Part shown: positions 1 to 7,240 of the stretch, piece by piece | Numbering within the stretch: position 1 is the first letter of the stretch | How the letters are laid out: every line of letters begins with the position of its first letter | Source of the DNA: Bacillota bacterium | GTDB lineage: Bacteria > Bacillota > Clostridia > Peptostreptococcales > Anaerovoracaceae | Direction of reading: 5' to 3' | Length of the DNA stretch: 34,090 bases | Assembly: GCA_029239605.1 (NCBI GenBank) | Contig: JARBUO010000060.1 | Coordinates: forward strand, 1 to 34,090 | The notes under the pieces: model-generated | What the model was told of the DNA's origin: nothing | Databases searched by the model: none | What the model saw: the letters and a program-made list of their open reading frames with translations, nothing else | Translations under genes and position numbers: made by a program

Positions 1-20
1 TATTTTCTTGATCAAGACTC

Positions 21-49
21 TTGACACTCCTTCTTTCATATGAAATAAT
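21..49 (+). promoter_or_regulatory. Sigma-A type promoter for the transketolase operon
   Basis: A perfect -35 box TTGACA (21-26) is followed by a 17-nt spacer and a -10 box AATAAT (44-49). Transcription would start near 56, giving a leader of about 150 nt before the transketolase start at 208. The leader holds a 6-bp inverted repeat, TTCGCA (84-89) and TGCGAA (105-110), but nothing I recognise as a riboswitch. Confidence 0.7.
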
Positions 50-207
50 AGGATTATCAATCGTTCAATTTTTTCGATATTTGTTCGCACCATCTGTAAT
101 ATGCTGCGAATCATCACTTCGGCGAGACAGAGACGAACGGCATACCTTTCACGGAACGTCCTCCCGGCCGAAATGAAATGAATCGAACTGAAAAAGGAGT
201 AAAATCG

Positions 208-1113
208 ATGCCAGAAAAAGTTTATTCAAAAGAAGAAATTCAAGAAGTGGCTACCAGAGTCAGAAAAAACATCTTAAGACTTACTCTGGAAAGAGGCGGC
301 TGCTATCTTGGTCAAGCTTGTTCCTCCGCGGAAATTTTTGCCTCATTATATACAGGAATTTTAAATCTCGGTCCAAGTCTTGGTTCCATGGACGCAATTC
401 CATTCCCGGGAGTTCCTTCTCCAGACAATATGGATTATCCCAAAGGTTCGTTATACCACGGTGCATTCGAGGCAGACAAGGACAGGTTCTTTGTTTCACC
501 GGCACACTATGCTTCCGTAGTATACTGCACGCTGGCAGAAACAGGGAGAATTTCTCATCAGGCCATTGAGAAATTCAACGTTGACGGCTGGAATATGGAA
601 ATGATCGGGGCAGAGCACTCACCCGGATTCGAAAACACCGCTGGTTCCCTTGGACAGACAATCAGTATCGCATGCGGTACCGCACATGCCAGAAAACTGA
701 AAAATGAAACAGGACGGGTTTTCGTACTTCTCTCCGACGGAGAAATTCAGGAGGGTCAGGCATGGGAAGCTTTCCAGGCCGCATCTTTCTACAAACTTGA
801 CAACGTAGTCGTTTACATCGATGTCAACGGACAGCAGCTGGAAGGATATACAAAGGACGTAATGGATATTGAGCCTTTGGCTGCACGGCTTGAAGCATTC
901 GGCGCAAAAGTGATGGACGTTGACGGTCACGATATCCAGGCAATGATCGATGCATCCAAAGTTGAGCACGAAGGCAAACCTCTGGTAGTCCTGTGCAGAA
1001 CATCTGCTGCCCACGGAATTCCGCTTTTGGAAAAGAGAAAACCATTCCTTCATTTTGTCCGGGTCGGCGATGATGAAATGGATGATTTCAAAAAATTCTA
1101 CGAACAGATGTAG
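208..1113 (+). CDS. Transketolase, N-terminal (thiamine diphosphate-binding) subunit
   Basis: This is the first half of a split transketolase, the enzyme that moves two-carbon ketol units in the non-oxidative pentose phosphate pathway. The 301-residue protein covers only the TPP-binding domain. It carries the family's GAEHSPGFENTAGSLG stretch and a TPP/Mg motif, LSDGEIQEG followed by WEA and ending at YIDVN. The start is the ATG at 208, seven nt after AAGGAG. An in-frame ATG at 178 has no ribosome binding site. The partner subunit starts 22 nt after the stop, so the two are co-transcribed and presumably form a heteromer. Two-gene transketolases are common in Clostridia and archaea. The family call is firm; the sugar substrate is inferred from the family. 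Confidence 0.92.
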   Translation: MPEKVYSKEEIQEVATRVRKNILRLTLERGGCYLGQACSSAEIFASLYTGILNLGPSLGSMDAIPFPGVPSPDNMDYPKGSLYHGAFEADKDRFFVSPAHYASVVYCTLAETGRISHQAIEKFNVDGWNMEMIGAEHSPGFENTAGSLGQTISIACGTAHARKLKNETGRVFVLLSDGEIQEGQAWEAFQAASFYKLDNVVVYIDVNGQQLEGYTKDVMDIEPLAARLEAFGAKVMDVDGHDIQAMIDASKVEHEGKPLVVLCRTSAAHGIPLLEKRKPFLHFVRVGDDEMDDFKKFYEQM

Positions 1114-1135
1114 CATAGGAGTGAGGTAACCTAGA

Positions 1136-2125
1136 ATGAAAATAGAAGTAAATACACATGAAAAAAATATGATTAAATGGGCATCCGAGCATCCGGAAGC
1201 CGTAGTATTATCAGGGGATCTGGGCAGTTCCTGCGAGATCAAAGGATTTTTAAATACCTATCCGGAGCGTTATTTTTCTCTGGGAATCGCAGAGCAGAAT
1301 ATGGTAAGCTGGGCAGCGGGTCTTGCAAGAGAAGGCTTCCGTCCCTATCTCCATACCTTCGGGGTCTTTTTATATCGCCGCGTTCTGGATCAGCTCGAAA
1401 TGTCTGTGGCATATCCCAATCTGCCCGTCACGTTCGTCGGTTTCCTGCCGGGAATCATGACCCCCGGAGGTGTAACCCATCAGGCTACCAATGACATTGC
1501 AGTACTCCGCAACATCCCGAATATGACAATCTTTGATATCGGCGATGCTACGGAAATCGAATCTGTACTCCAGGTTGCCCACGATGTGAACGGTCCTGTC
1601 TTTATCCGCATGCTGCGGAAAGAAGTTCCGAGACTGTTCCCTGCAAACGAGCCTATGGTTTTCAACAGAGGACGCGTATTAACGGAAGGAACGGATATTG
1701 CAATCTTCTCTTCCAGCATTTGCACAGAAGAAGCCATGAGAGCCACTAAGGTCCTGACCGAGAAAGGTTTATCCATCCAGCATGTACACATTTCAACTTT
1801 AAAACCGTTTACTGATCCTACTGTTGTAGAAACCTTGAAAAAAGTGAAATACGGTGCGGTTACAATGGAAAATCACGTTACCATCGGCGGACTCGGAAGC
1901 GCAGTAGCCGATGTCATTGCTGAAGAAGGTATCGGTACAAAACTCATCAAAGTTGGAATCAAAGACACATACACCCATGGAGCTTCAAAAATGTATCTCA
2001 TGAAAAAGTATGGTCTGGACGCCATGACGTTGATTCAAGCAGTGAAAAATCTCACAGGCAAATCCTTTGGCATCAGAGAAGAGGACTTAGAAGCTGTTCG
2101 TTTTGAGGATTACACCGCCGTTTAA
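1136..2125 (+). CDS. Transketolase, C-terminal subunit
   Basis: This is the second half of the split transketolase, 329 residues. It contains the pyrimidine-binding domain and the C-terminal domain that completes the dimer interface. The FSLGIAEQNMVSWAAGLA segment carries the glutamate that activates the aminopyrimidine of TPP in this superfamily. The TPGGVTHQATNDIAVLR region is typical of transketolase and DXS-like proteins. The ribosome binding site AGGAGTGAGG (1117-1126) sits just upstream of the ATG. It must pair with the protein encoded directly upstream, since neither half alone has a full active site. A long inverted repeat, not a standard terminator, follows the gene. Confidence 0.92.
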   Translation: MKIEVNTHEKNMIKWASEHPEAVVLSGDLGSSCEIKGFLNTYPERYFSLGIAEQNMVSWAAGLAREGFRPYLHTFGVFLYRRVLDQLEMSVAYPNLPVTFVGFLPGIMTPGGVTHQATNDIAVLRNIPNMTIFDIGDATEIESVLQVAHDVNGPVFIRMLRKEVPRLFPANEPMVFNRGRVLTEGTDIAIFSSSICTEEAMRATKVLTEKGLSIQHVHISTLKPFTDPTVVETLKKVKYGAVTMENHVTIGGLGSAVADVIAEEGIGTKLIKVGIKDTYTHGASKMYLMKKYGLDAMTLIQAVKNLTGKSFGIREEDLEAVRFEDYTAV

Positions 2126-2138
2126 ACACTTTATTCGT

Positions 2139-2196
2139 TACGATTCACAGCCGATCAGGCCGCAACCAATTCCTTCACCTCCGGCTGTGAATCGTA
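2139..2196 (+). repeat. Perfect 15-bp inverted repeat between transketolase and HAD phosphatase
   Basis: The left arm TACGATTCACAGCCG (2139-2153) and right arm CGGCTGTGAATCGTA (2182-2196) are perfectly complementary around a 28-nt loop. No T-run follows on either strand, so it is not a standard intrinsic terminator. The right arm ends 8 nt before the GGAGGT ribosome binding site of the next gene. It may shape intercistronic mRNA processing or translation of the HAD gene. Confidence 0.8.
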
Positions 2197-2215
2197 GATA
2201 GCATGGAGGTGCTCA

Positions 2216-2875
2216 ATGTATAAAGCCTGCATATTCGATTTGGATGGAACGCTGCTCAATACGATCCATACCATTGCACACTACAGCAACAAGGCACTGG
2301 AGCATTTCGGATTCGAGAAGCTGCCCTTGGAAAAGTACCAGGTACTATGCAGACTGTCTTATAAAGAATATTATGAAACATTGCTGAAATTCGGCGGCTG
2401 CCCAGCAGAGCGCACCGAAGAACTGTATGACCAGATCGGAACATATGATCATCAAACGTATCTGGAAGACGCGTTATATTTGACCAGGCCTTACGAGGGG
2501 ATCAATGAAATCCTTGAAAAGCTGGCGGAAAAGCGTGTCACGCTGGCGGTACTGACCAACAAACCGGATCATGTTGCCCAGAAGGTCATTGCCGCCACAT
2601 TCCCGGATACATTCGATCTATGTGTCGGCCAGCTGCCCGATCAGCCAGCAAAGCCAGATCCCAATGCTTTGCGGAGGGTCGTGGATCTGCTCGGACTGCA
2701 AAAGGACGAATGCATTTATGTGGGCGATACGGATGTTGATATTAAAACAGCAAAAGGCGCCGGTGTTTATTGCATCGCTGCCGCCTGGGGATATCAGCCC
2801 ATCGAAATGCTTCAGGAAAACAAACCGGATGCAATCATTAATACACCGGAGGAAATCCTGCGTTATTATCCATAG
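2216..2875 (+). CDS. HAD-superfamily hydrolase, phosphoglycolate phosphatase-like
   Basis: This 219-residue haloacid dehalogenase-fold phosphatase has all four family motifs. Motif I is FDLDGT with nucleophile Asp8 and acid/base Asp10. Motif II is the threonine in LTNKP. Motif III is the lysine in KPDPNAL. Motif IV is GDTDVD. The helical cap between motifs I and II places it with the Gph/PGMB-like subfamily, whose members dephosphorylate phosphoglycolate, sugar phosphates or similar metabolites. The exact substrate cannot be read from the sequence. GGAGGT (2205-2210) lies 5 nt before the ATG. The position after transketolase suggests a sugar-phosphate housekeeping role, but this is only inference. 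Confidence 0.88.
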   Translation: MYKACIFDLDGTLLNTIHTIAHYSNKALEHFGFEKLPLEKYQVLCRLSYKEYYETLLKFGGCPAERTEELYDQIGTYDHQTYLEDALYLTRPYEGINEILEKLAEKRVTLAVLTNKPDHVAQKVIAATFPDTFDLCVGQLPDQPAKPDPNALRRVVDLLGLQKDECIYVGDTDVDIKTAKGAGVYCIAAAWGYQPIEMLQENKPDAIINTPEEILRYYP

Positions 2876-2905
2876 ACATCGGGCTCAATTTTCTTATGTA
2901 TCAAC

Positions 2906-2936
2906 AAAGCCGCATCCATGCCGGATGCGGCTTTTT
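2906..2936 (+). terminator. Intrinsic terminator, probably bidirectional
   Basis: The stem AAAGCCGCATCC / GGATGCGGCTTTT has a 5-nt loop (2918-2922) and ends in a T-run, closing the plus-strand transketolase/HAD unit. On the minus strand the same stem is followed by TTTGTTG. It could therefore also end the FLEET transcript, whose last gene stops at 2984. Confidence 0.88.
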
Positions 2937-2983
2937 CATGTGTTTAGATATCGTTATAGGCCGCTTACTGCTTTGCGGACAGC

Positions 2984-3838
2984 TTATTCCGTCTCGTCCA
3001 ACTTGATTACAGCAGTCTGGGTATCCCCTACTTCAGCCATGTCATCCAGGGCGTACTCAACCAATGCAGTAAAGTCATTGGAAGACTGCGTCGCTCCGGT
3101 GACTGCATCTACCTGAGATATGATCTGCTTGTCAATCAACCGCTGCTGCAGCTCACTGGAATACTTTTCAGGATAAGTTCCAGTCTTTGCTTCCATGTTC
3201 TTTTTGTATTCCTGATCCTTTGATTTCAGATCTCCTGCTTCATTTTCTGAATCAAAAGTGACCCCTGCAATATCGCCGTCAGTGATTTGTACTTCCACAA
3301 AAGGTTTCCACCCATAATCATCGAACGCATCCCCTTCGACACGATAGAGTCCGTCTTCATAAAGAGCCACCACCGCATCTGAAGTTGACCCATCCATGGC
3401 ATTCTCAAGGGCTGCGCCAACCAGCTCATTAAAGTTTCTGGAGGAATGGGTCGCACCGGAAACCGCATCAACTTTTTCAATATCCTGTTTATCCACCAGT
3501 CTTACACCCAGCTCATCAAAGGCCTCTCTCGGTGTCATACCTTCATTCGCAGCGCTAAAGCCTTCAATGTATCCTTTGTTCTCAGTTCTTTTCTCTCCGG
3601 CTTCATTGGTGTAATCGTAATAGGCTTTCGTGATTTTCCCATCTTTCACCGTAACATCAACATATGCAACCCAATTCCTTACATCCGGGCGATCATATTC
3701 GGCATGATAGGTCCCATCTTTAAAATCCGCAGCAGGAGGAGTCTCTTCTCCCGGGTTGTTGTCTTTGTTGCCGCCGCAGCCGGTCAACGGCAGAAGGCTC
3801 AGCATGCAGATCAATCCAAATAACAGTATCTTTTTCAT
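2984..3838 (-). CDS. Lipoprotein with two FMN-binding (FMN_bind) domains
   Basis: This is a surface lipoprotein of 284 residues. A signal peptide ends in the lipobox LTGC (Cys21). Two repeats follow, each ending in the covalent flavin-attachment motif of RnfG/NqrC-type proteins: DAVSGAT (Thr130) and DAVTGAT (Thr250). The transferase FmnB/ApbE, encoded just upstream, would link FMN to these threonines. The start is the ATG at 3838, 8 nt after GGAG. A GTG at 3847 overlaps the ribosome binding site itself. It is the last gene of the FLEET run and would be an extracytoplasmic electron carrier to flavins, metals or another acceptor. Its SGAT-type motifs differ from the D-x-x-S/T-S-V-T motifs of the PplA-like protein in the same locus. 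Confidence 0.88.
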   Translation of the reverse strand: MKKILLFGLICMLSLLPLTGCGGNKDNNPGEETPPAADFKDGTYHAEYDRPDVRNWVAYVDVTVKDGKITKAYYDYTNEAGEKRTENKGYIEGFSAANEGMTPREAFDELGVRLVDKQDIEKVDAVSGATHSSRNFNELVGAALENAMDGSTSDAVVALYEDGLYRVEGDAFDDYGWKPFVEVQITDGDIAGVTFDSENEAGDLKSKDQEYKKNMEAKTGTYPEKYSSELQQRLIDKQIISQVDAVTGATQSSNDFTALVEYALDDMAEVGDTQTAVIKLDETE

Positions 3839-3872
3839 TATTATCACTCCTTGTTCTTGAAACTAAAAAAAT

Positions 3873-3919
3873 ATGAATAACCGTTATTAGTATCTGTACG
3901 AACCGATACGGCTATTCAT
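3873..3919. repeat. Inverted repeat upstream of the FMN-binding lipoprotein gene
   Basis: ATGAATAACCGT (3873-3884) and ACGGCTATTCAT (3908-3919) form a 12-bp inverted repeat with one mismatch (G-U in RNA) and a 23-nt loop. It lies 35 to 81 nt upstream of the lipoprotein start. It could be an operator or a leader hairpin; nothing in the sequence decides which. A TATAAT hexamer on the minus strand (3931-3936) has no convincing -35 box. Confidence 0.55.
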
Positions 3920-3973
3920 CGAACTTGAGCATTATAATGAAAAGAATTCGCAAAACTACGACTTTGTCGTTTC

Positions 3974-5005
3974 CTATTCAATAGGAAAGCCTGAACTATA
4001 TTTCAGCGTGCCGTCCTGGAATACCCAGAGCGCTTCTGTATCCGGCAAACTTTCTATTAAAGTCAAACCTTCTTCATAGGGCATGTTGAAAATTTTAGCC
4101 AGCGCATCTGCCATCCCGGAATCTTTACAAAGAATGGTTACAGAAACAAAGTAATTTGCAGGAAACAGTGTATCAGGATCAATAATATGATGATATTTCT
4201 GGCCGTCTACTACATAGTAGCGTTCATAGGTTCCGCTGGTAACAAGAGATGCATCCGTCAAAGGTACGTCGCAAACATTCTCGCCCTGTTCGTCGATGGG
4301 GTTTTGCACACCCACTTTCCAGGCGGTACCATCCCCTCTTTTACCGATAGCCCTGACGTTCCCGCCAACACTGATCAACACGGAGGTAATTCCGTTTTTC
4401 TCAGCGATTTCAGCGACCTGCTCCGTAGCATAGCCTTTCGCAATGCCGCCCACATCCAGGCTCATCTGAGGATCTTCCAGATACACCGTAGAATTTTCTT
4501 CATCGATGATCACTTTGTCGATATCCGTATGCGCCGCTGCAGCCGTAAGCTGGTCCAACGAGGGTAGTTTTGCATTTTCAGGCGCGTCAATTCCCGCCTC
4601 ACGGTAATCATGCCATATCTTTAAAACAGATCCCATCGCCACATTAAGCTGTCCGTTTGTCGTTTTGTAAGCTTCTTTTGCAAAGATCAGCAAATCGATA
4701 ATTCTCCGATCCACCTTAACAGGAGCGATTCCGGCCTGTTCGTTGATGGTCTTGATATTGCTTATGCCCTCATAATCGGTATAAATATCATATAACCGGT
4801 GATATTCTTCGAGACTGTCATGAAGCAGTTGTGCCTGCTCCGTGAATTTCTCCTTACTCTCGGCATAACCGACAATTCTGGTCACAGTGTCAAACAGTGA
4901 CAGGAATTCTGCCTCATATCGTTTATTTTCCGGTTGAGAAGCGCAGGAAGCACCATTGAGCGCAAGGATCAAAGCTAAAATGACGACGCTTAATTTCTTA
5001 ATCAA
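3974..5005 (-). CDS. fmnB: FAD:protein FMN transferase, ApbE/FmnB family lipoprotein
   Basis: FmnB/ApbE transfers FMN from FAD to a threonine or serine of target proteins outside the membrane. The 343-residue protein has a hydrophobic N-terminus ending near Cys21 (GASC, a slightly atypical lipobox). It shows the family motifs DVGGIAKGYA, SGTYERYY and HHIIDPDT, plus a late DSGMADALAK Mg-binding stretch. The start codon is TTG at 5005, behind GGAGGAAAG. No better ATG is available without losing the signal peptide. It lies between the genes of two proteins with flavin-attachment motifs, which are its likely substrates. The leader (5022-5077) can fold into a long hairpin. The stop codon sits inside a small palindrome, TTTCCTATT/ATAGGAAA. 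Confidence 0.92.
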   Translation of the reverse strand: MIKKLSVVILALILALNGASCASQPENKRYEAEFLSLFDTVTRIVGYAESKEKFTEQAQLLHDSLEEYHRLYDIYTDYEGISNIKTINEQAGIAPVKVDRRIIDLLIFAKEAYKTTNGQLNVAMGSVLKIWHDYREAGIDAPENAKLPSLDQLTAAAAHTDIDKVIIDEENSTVYLEDPQMSLDVGGIAKGYATEQVAEIAEKNGITSVLISVGGNVRAIGKRGDGTAWKVGVQNPIDEQGENVCDVPLTDASLVTSGTYERYYVVDGQKYHHIIDPDTLFPANYFVSVTILCKDSGMADALAKIFNMPYEEGLTLIESLPDTEALWVFQDGTLKYSSGFPIE

Positions 5006-5021
5006 AACTTTCCTCCAATAT

Positions 5022-5077
5022 CGCTGAAAGGGATAGCGTGCGGCGTAGTGAAAAAGGCCGTAGTCTATCCCTCAGCG
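5022..5077 (-). promoter_or_regulatory. Long hairpin in the fmnB leader
   Basis: On the minus strand, CGCTGA-GGGATAG (5077-5065) pairs with CTATCCC-TTTCAGCG (5036-5022) as a 13-bp stem with a 2-nt bulge. Inside is a smaller GGC(C)/GCCG pairing. The stem ends about 17 nt before the TTG start and just before the GGAGG site. It matches no flavin riboswitch core that I know. It could be an RNA-processing or stability element between pplA and fmnB. Confidence 0.55.
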
Positions 5078-5142
5078 AATACATTCATTTTTTAAAAACC
5101 ATAAGAAACATGCTCTCTGGTTTTATTCTATCCTATGTAGGA

Positions 5143-6177
5143 TTATTCAGCGTCATTAGCTGCCTTTTCAAGGATTGTGAAGAAGTCTGTAACATGAACT
5201 GTTACGGAAGTCTTCAGATCGTCGCCGCTTGGAACGCCTTCGCTAACTGCGATGCCCTTCACGTCGTCAATGCTCTTTCCAACAACATACTGTGCAAATG
5301 CATTGGCCTGCTCGTTCCACTCTTTACCGATTGAAGAAGCCTTCTTCATGCCGTAAGCGTCACCCAGTTCATTCTTTGTCTGGAATACGCCTTTGATGTC
5401 AGATGTGATTTTTCCGTCAGCAGAGAAGTTGATGTTTGTCTGGGATGCATCAATGATGCTGCTTGTGATCACGCCATCAGCGTTGAAGGTGGTAGCAGTG
5501 TAGTAAGTATACGCCTGAGCAAGACCATCTTCAGCAGCAGCGTCCTTAGATTTCGCAATGCTTGTTACAATTCCCAGTCCAAGGGTATCGTCAGCAGTTG
5601 CTCCGATGGACTGAGCGTTTCCAACAGCCTTTTCGATGGCAGCGATGAAATCAGTAACGTGAACGGTTACAGAAGAAGTCAGATCACTTCCAGTTGGAAC
5701 GCCTTCTTCATTTACTGCAATTCCCTTTACTTCATCAACAGTTTTGCCTACTACATAAGCAGCAAAAGCGTCAGCCTGTTCGTTCCACTCTTTGCCAATT
5801 CCAGATGCTTTCGCCATTCCGTAATCTGCACCCATTTCTTTCTTGGCTACGAAAACAGAATCAAGCGGTGTTACAATTTTACCATCTTTGCCAAACTCGA
5901 TCTTTGTCTGAGCCTGATCGATGGAGCATTTTACAATTGTTCCTGCATCGTCAACAGTAACAGCTACTGCAAGAGAGTCAGCCTGAGCAACTCCGTTTGC
6001 ATCTCCTGCATCAACGGATTTCGCAGCAGAAGTGATTACTGCCAGACCAGTTTTAACTGCAGCTGCAGCAGGCGTTTCATCAACCGGCGGTGCTTCTTCT
6101 TTTGCTCCGCCGCCGCAGGCAGCCAATGCGAGCATTACCATGGCCAGAACCAATAATAGTGCTAATTTCTTTCTCAT
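5143..6177 (-). CDS. pplA: PplA-like lipoprotein, duplicated domain with candidate FMN-attachment sites
   Basis: This 344-residue lipoprotein has a signal peptide ending in LAAC (Cys21), a short Gly/Pro/Ala linker, and two homologous repeats of about 150 residues. Each repeat contains GIGKEWNEQA or SIGKEWNEQA, VVGK and TVHVTDF. The attachment motif before TVHVTDF reads D165-LTSSV-T171 in repeat 1 and D320-LKTSV-T326 in repeat 2, fitting the D-x-x-S/T-x-x-S/T pattern of flavinylated proteins. In Listeria, PplA is the flavinylated surface lipoprotein that passes electrons from EetA/EetB to outside acceptors. This gene has the right architecture and sits directly downstream of eetB. GGAGGAG precedes the ATG. 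An intercistronic hairpin (6209-6232) may allow separate expression. Flavinylation is inferred. Confidence 0.85.
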   Translation of the reverse strand: MRKKLALLLVLAMVMLALAACGGGAKEEAPPVDETPAAAAVKTGLAVITSAAKSVDAGDANGVAQADSLAVAVTVDDAGTIVKCSIDQAQTKIEFGKDGKIVTPLDSVFVAKKEMGADYGMAKASGIGKEWNEQADAFAAYVVGKTVDEVKGIAVNEEGVPTGSDLTSSVTVHVTDFIAAIEKAVGNAQSIGATADDTLGLGIVTSIAKSKDAAAEDGLAQAYTYYTATTFNADGVITSSIIDASQTNINFSADGKITSDIKGVFQTKNELGDAYGMKKASSIGKEWNEQANAFAQYVVGKSIDDVKGIAVSEGVPSGDDLKTSVTVHVTDFFTILEKAANDAE

Positions 6178-6208
6178 AATTTCTCCTCCAAATTTTTTAA
6201 TATGCAGA

Positions 6209-6232
6209 TTGCTGAACGGAAATTTTCAGCAA
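6209..6232 (-). repeat. Intercistronic hairpin between eetB and pplA
   Basis: TTGCTGAA / TTCAGCAA form a perfect 8-bp inverted repeat with an 8-nt loop, extendable by a G-U and a G-C pair. No T-run follows on the minus strand, so read-through or processing is more likely than termination. It lies about 30 nt upstream of the pplA start. Confidence 0.6.
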
Positions 6233-6276
6233 CCTTTTATTAAGCCAGCCATCCGATCAGAGCAAGCCCAAAGACT

Positions 6277-6816
6277 TTATCCAATCCGATGAAAAGCCGG
6301 CATAATAAACCGTAATAGTGTTGAGGTCACAAGTCCTGCGACCAAACCGGATATGAGCAGAACTGGAAAGTATGCCCATAGATTCATACCCGTATAAATG
6401 ACAGTTATAACAATAAATTGGCCAACATTATGAAAAACTGCGCCAAAAATACTGAGAACCAGGTAACTAATTTTATCTCGAAACAGAATGATGAGAATCA
6501 CCATAACGGTTATGGATAAAATTCCTCCCGCCAGACTCAGCGCAGCGGCGATGGCTCCTCTTGTGATAAAGACAAAGCCCGCTTTCAGAAGAGCGATGGT
6601 GTATGCCTGCTTTCTTCCAAGAAAGAACAATGCGTACATCACAGCAATATTCGAAAGGCCGAATTTTACTCCCGGCACTGCGATGGGCAGTGCAGGCAAA
6701 GCATTTTCGATAATTGCAAGAACCAGTGCGGTGGCAAAGACCATTGAAGTCAATACCATTAACTGCGTTTTATTTTTGTTCTGTAATATTGTATTCTCGC
6801 TAAACTTACCGTTCAT
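6277..6816 (-). CDS. eetB: EetB: Gx transporter family membrane protein
   Basis: This 179-residue, very hydrophobic protein has about five or six membrane segments. It belongs to the Gx_transp family, often annotated as heptaprenyl diphosphate synthase component I and related to ECF-type substrate-binding membrane proteins. Recognisable segments are VPGVKFGLSNIAVMYALFFLG, split by the conserved K-F-G-L-S-N core, and AAALSLAGGILS. In Listeria the homologous EetB, with EetA, moves electrons from demethylmenaquinol to the surface. Here it lies 11 nt after eetA, as in other FLEET loci, which favours this role over prenyl synthesis. AAAGGA precedes the ATG. Confidence 0.88.
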   Translation of the reverse strand: MNGKFSENTILQNKNKTQLMVLTSMVFATALVLAIIENALPALPIAVPGVKFGLSNIAVMYALFFLGRKQAYTIALLKAGFVFITRGAIAAALSLAGGILSITVMVILIILFRDKISYLVLSIFGAVFHNVGQFIVITVIYTGMNLWAYFPVLLISGLVAGLVTSTLLRFIMPAFHRIG

Positions 6817-6827
6817 TCTGATCCTTT

Positions 6828-7229
6828 CTATCGCCCTACTACAATATCCGTGTCATCCTCGTCGTGTTCTCCCGCCGGAACAATTTTCAACACAAATCCC
6901 TTGGGCAGACAGGCGGCGAATTGGCCGGAAGTTCTGATTCTTCCCGCATGAACACAGACCTGATCAGGACAGTCGGAAGCTTCAAAAGCAATGGAACCGT
7001 CCTTATATAAATGAAAAACTACATGTTCATCCTGAGGCAGCGCAAAACTGCGTTCTTCTTTCTCCTGAAGATCCACTGTCATTACAAGATCCGAGTAGTA
7101 GTATATTTCAGCCTTTACCTGCTTTTCTGCCGAGAAATGCTGATAGCCCCACCAGGAGATTCCGCTGATCACGAGTATGATCAGGACGATGATCACATCC
7201 GTCTTCTTTGCAAATGTCATATTACTCAT
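6828..7229 (-). CDS. eetA: EetA: membrane-anchored NusG domain II protein
   Basis: This 133-residue protein has one N-terminal membrane helix (about residues 11-28) and a small extracytoplasmic NusG-domain-II beta domain. The hallmark SDCPDQVCVHAGRI is followed by GQFAACLPKG. Cysteines 87, 92 and 107 are the conserved set of this family. In the Listeria FLEET pathway, EetA partners EetB between the quinone pool and the flavinylated lipoprotein. AGGA lies 8 nt before the ATG, and spacing to both neighbours is 11 nt, so it is tightly embedded in the operon. The extended acidic C-terminus (EHDEDDTD) has no obvious function. Confidence 0.88.
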   Translation of the reverse strand: MSNMTFAKKTDVIIVLIILVISGISWWGYQHFSAEKQVKAEIYYYSDLVMTVDLQEKEERSFALPQDEHVVFHLYKDGSIAFEASDCPDQVCVHAGRIRTSGQFAACLPKGFVLKIVPAGEHDEDDTDIVVGR

Positions 7230-7240
7230 TCTGTACGTCC

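Noticed and set aside
1-177. Possible riboswitch in the transketolase leader
   Set aside because: Only a 6-bp inverted repeat is visible; no conserved aptamer core or terminator.
619-1242. 207-codon minus-strand frame opposite the transketolase genes
   Set aside because: It is antisense to two clearly coding frames; the sequence has no family features.
6277-6816. Heptaprenyl diphosphate synthase component I as the role of the Gx transporter gene
   Set aside because: The protein is an integral membrane protein next to eetA, and a complete prenyl synthase with both aspartate motifs is encoded in the same operon.
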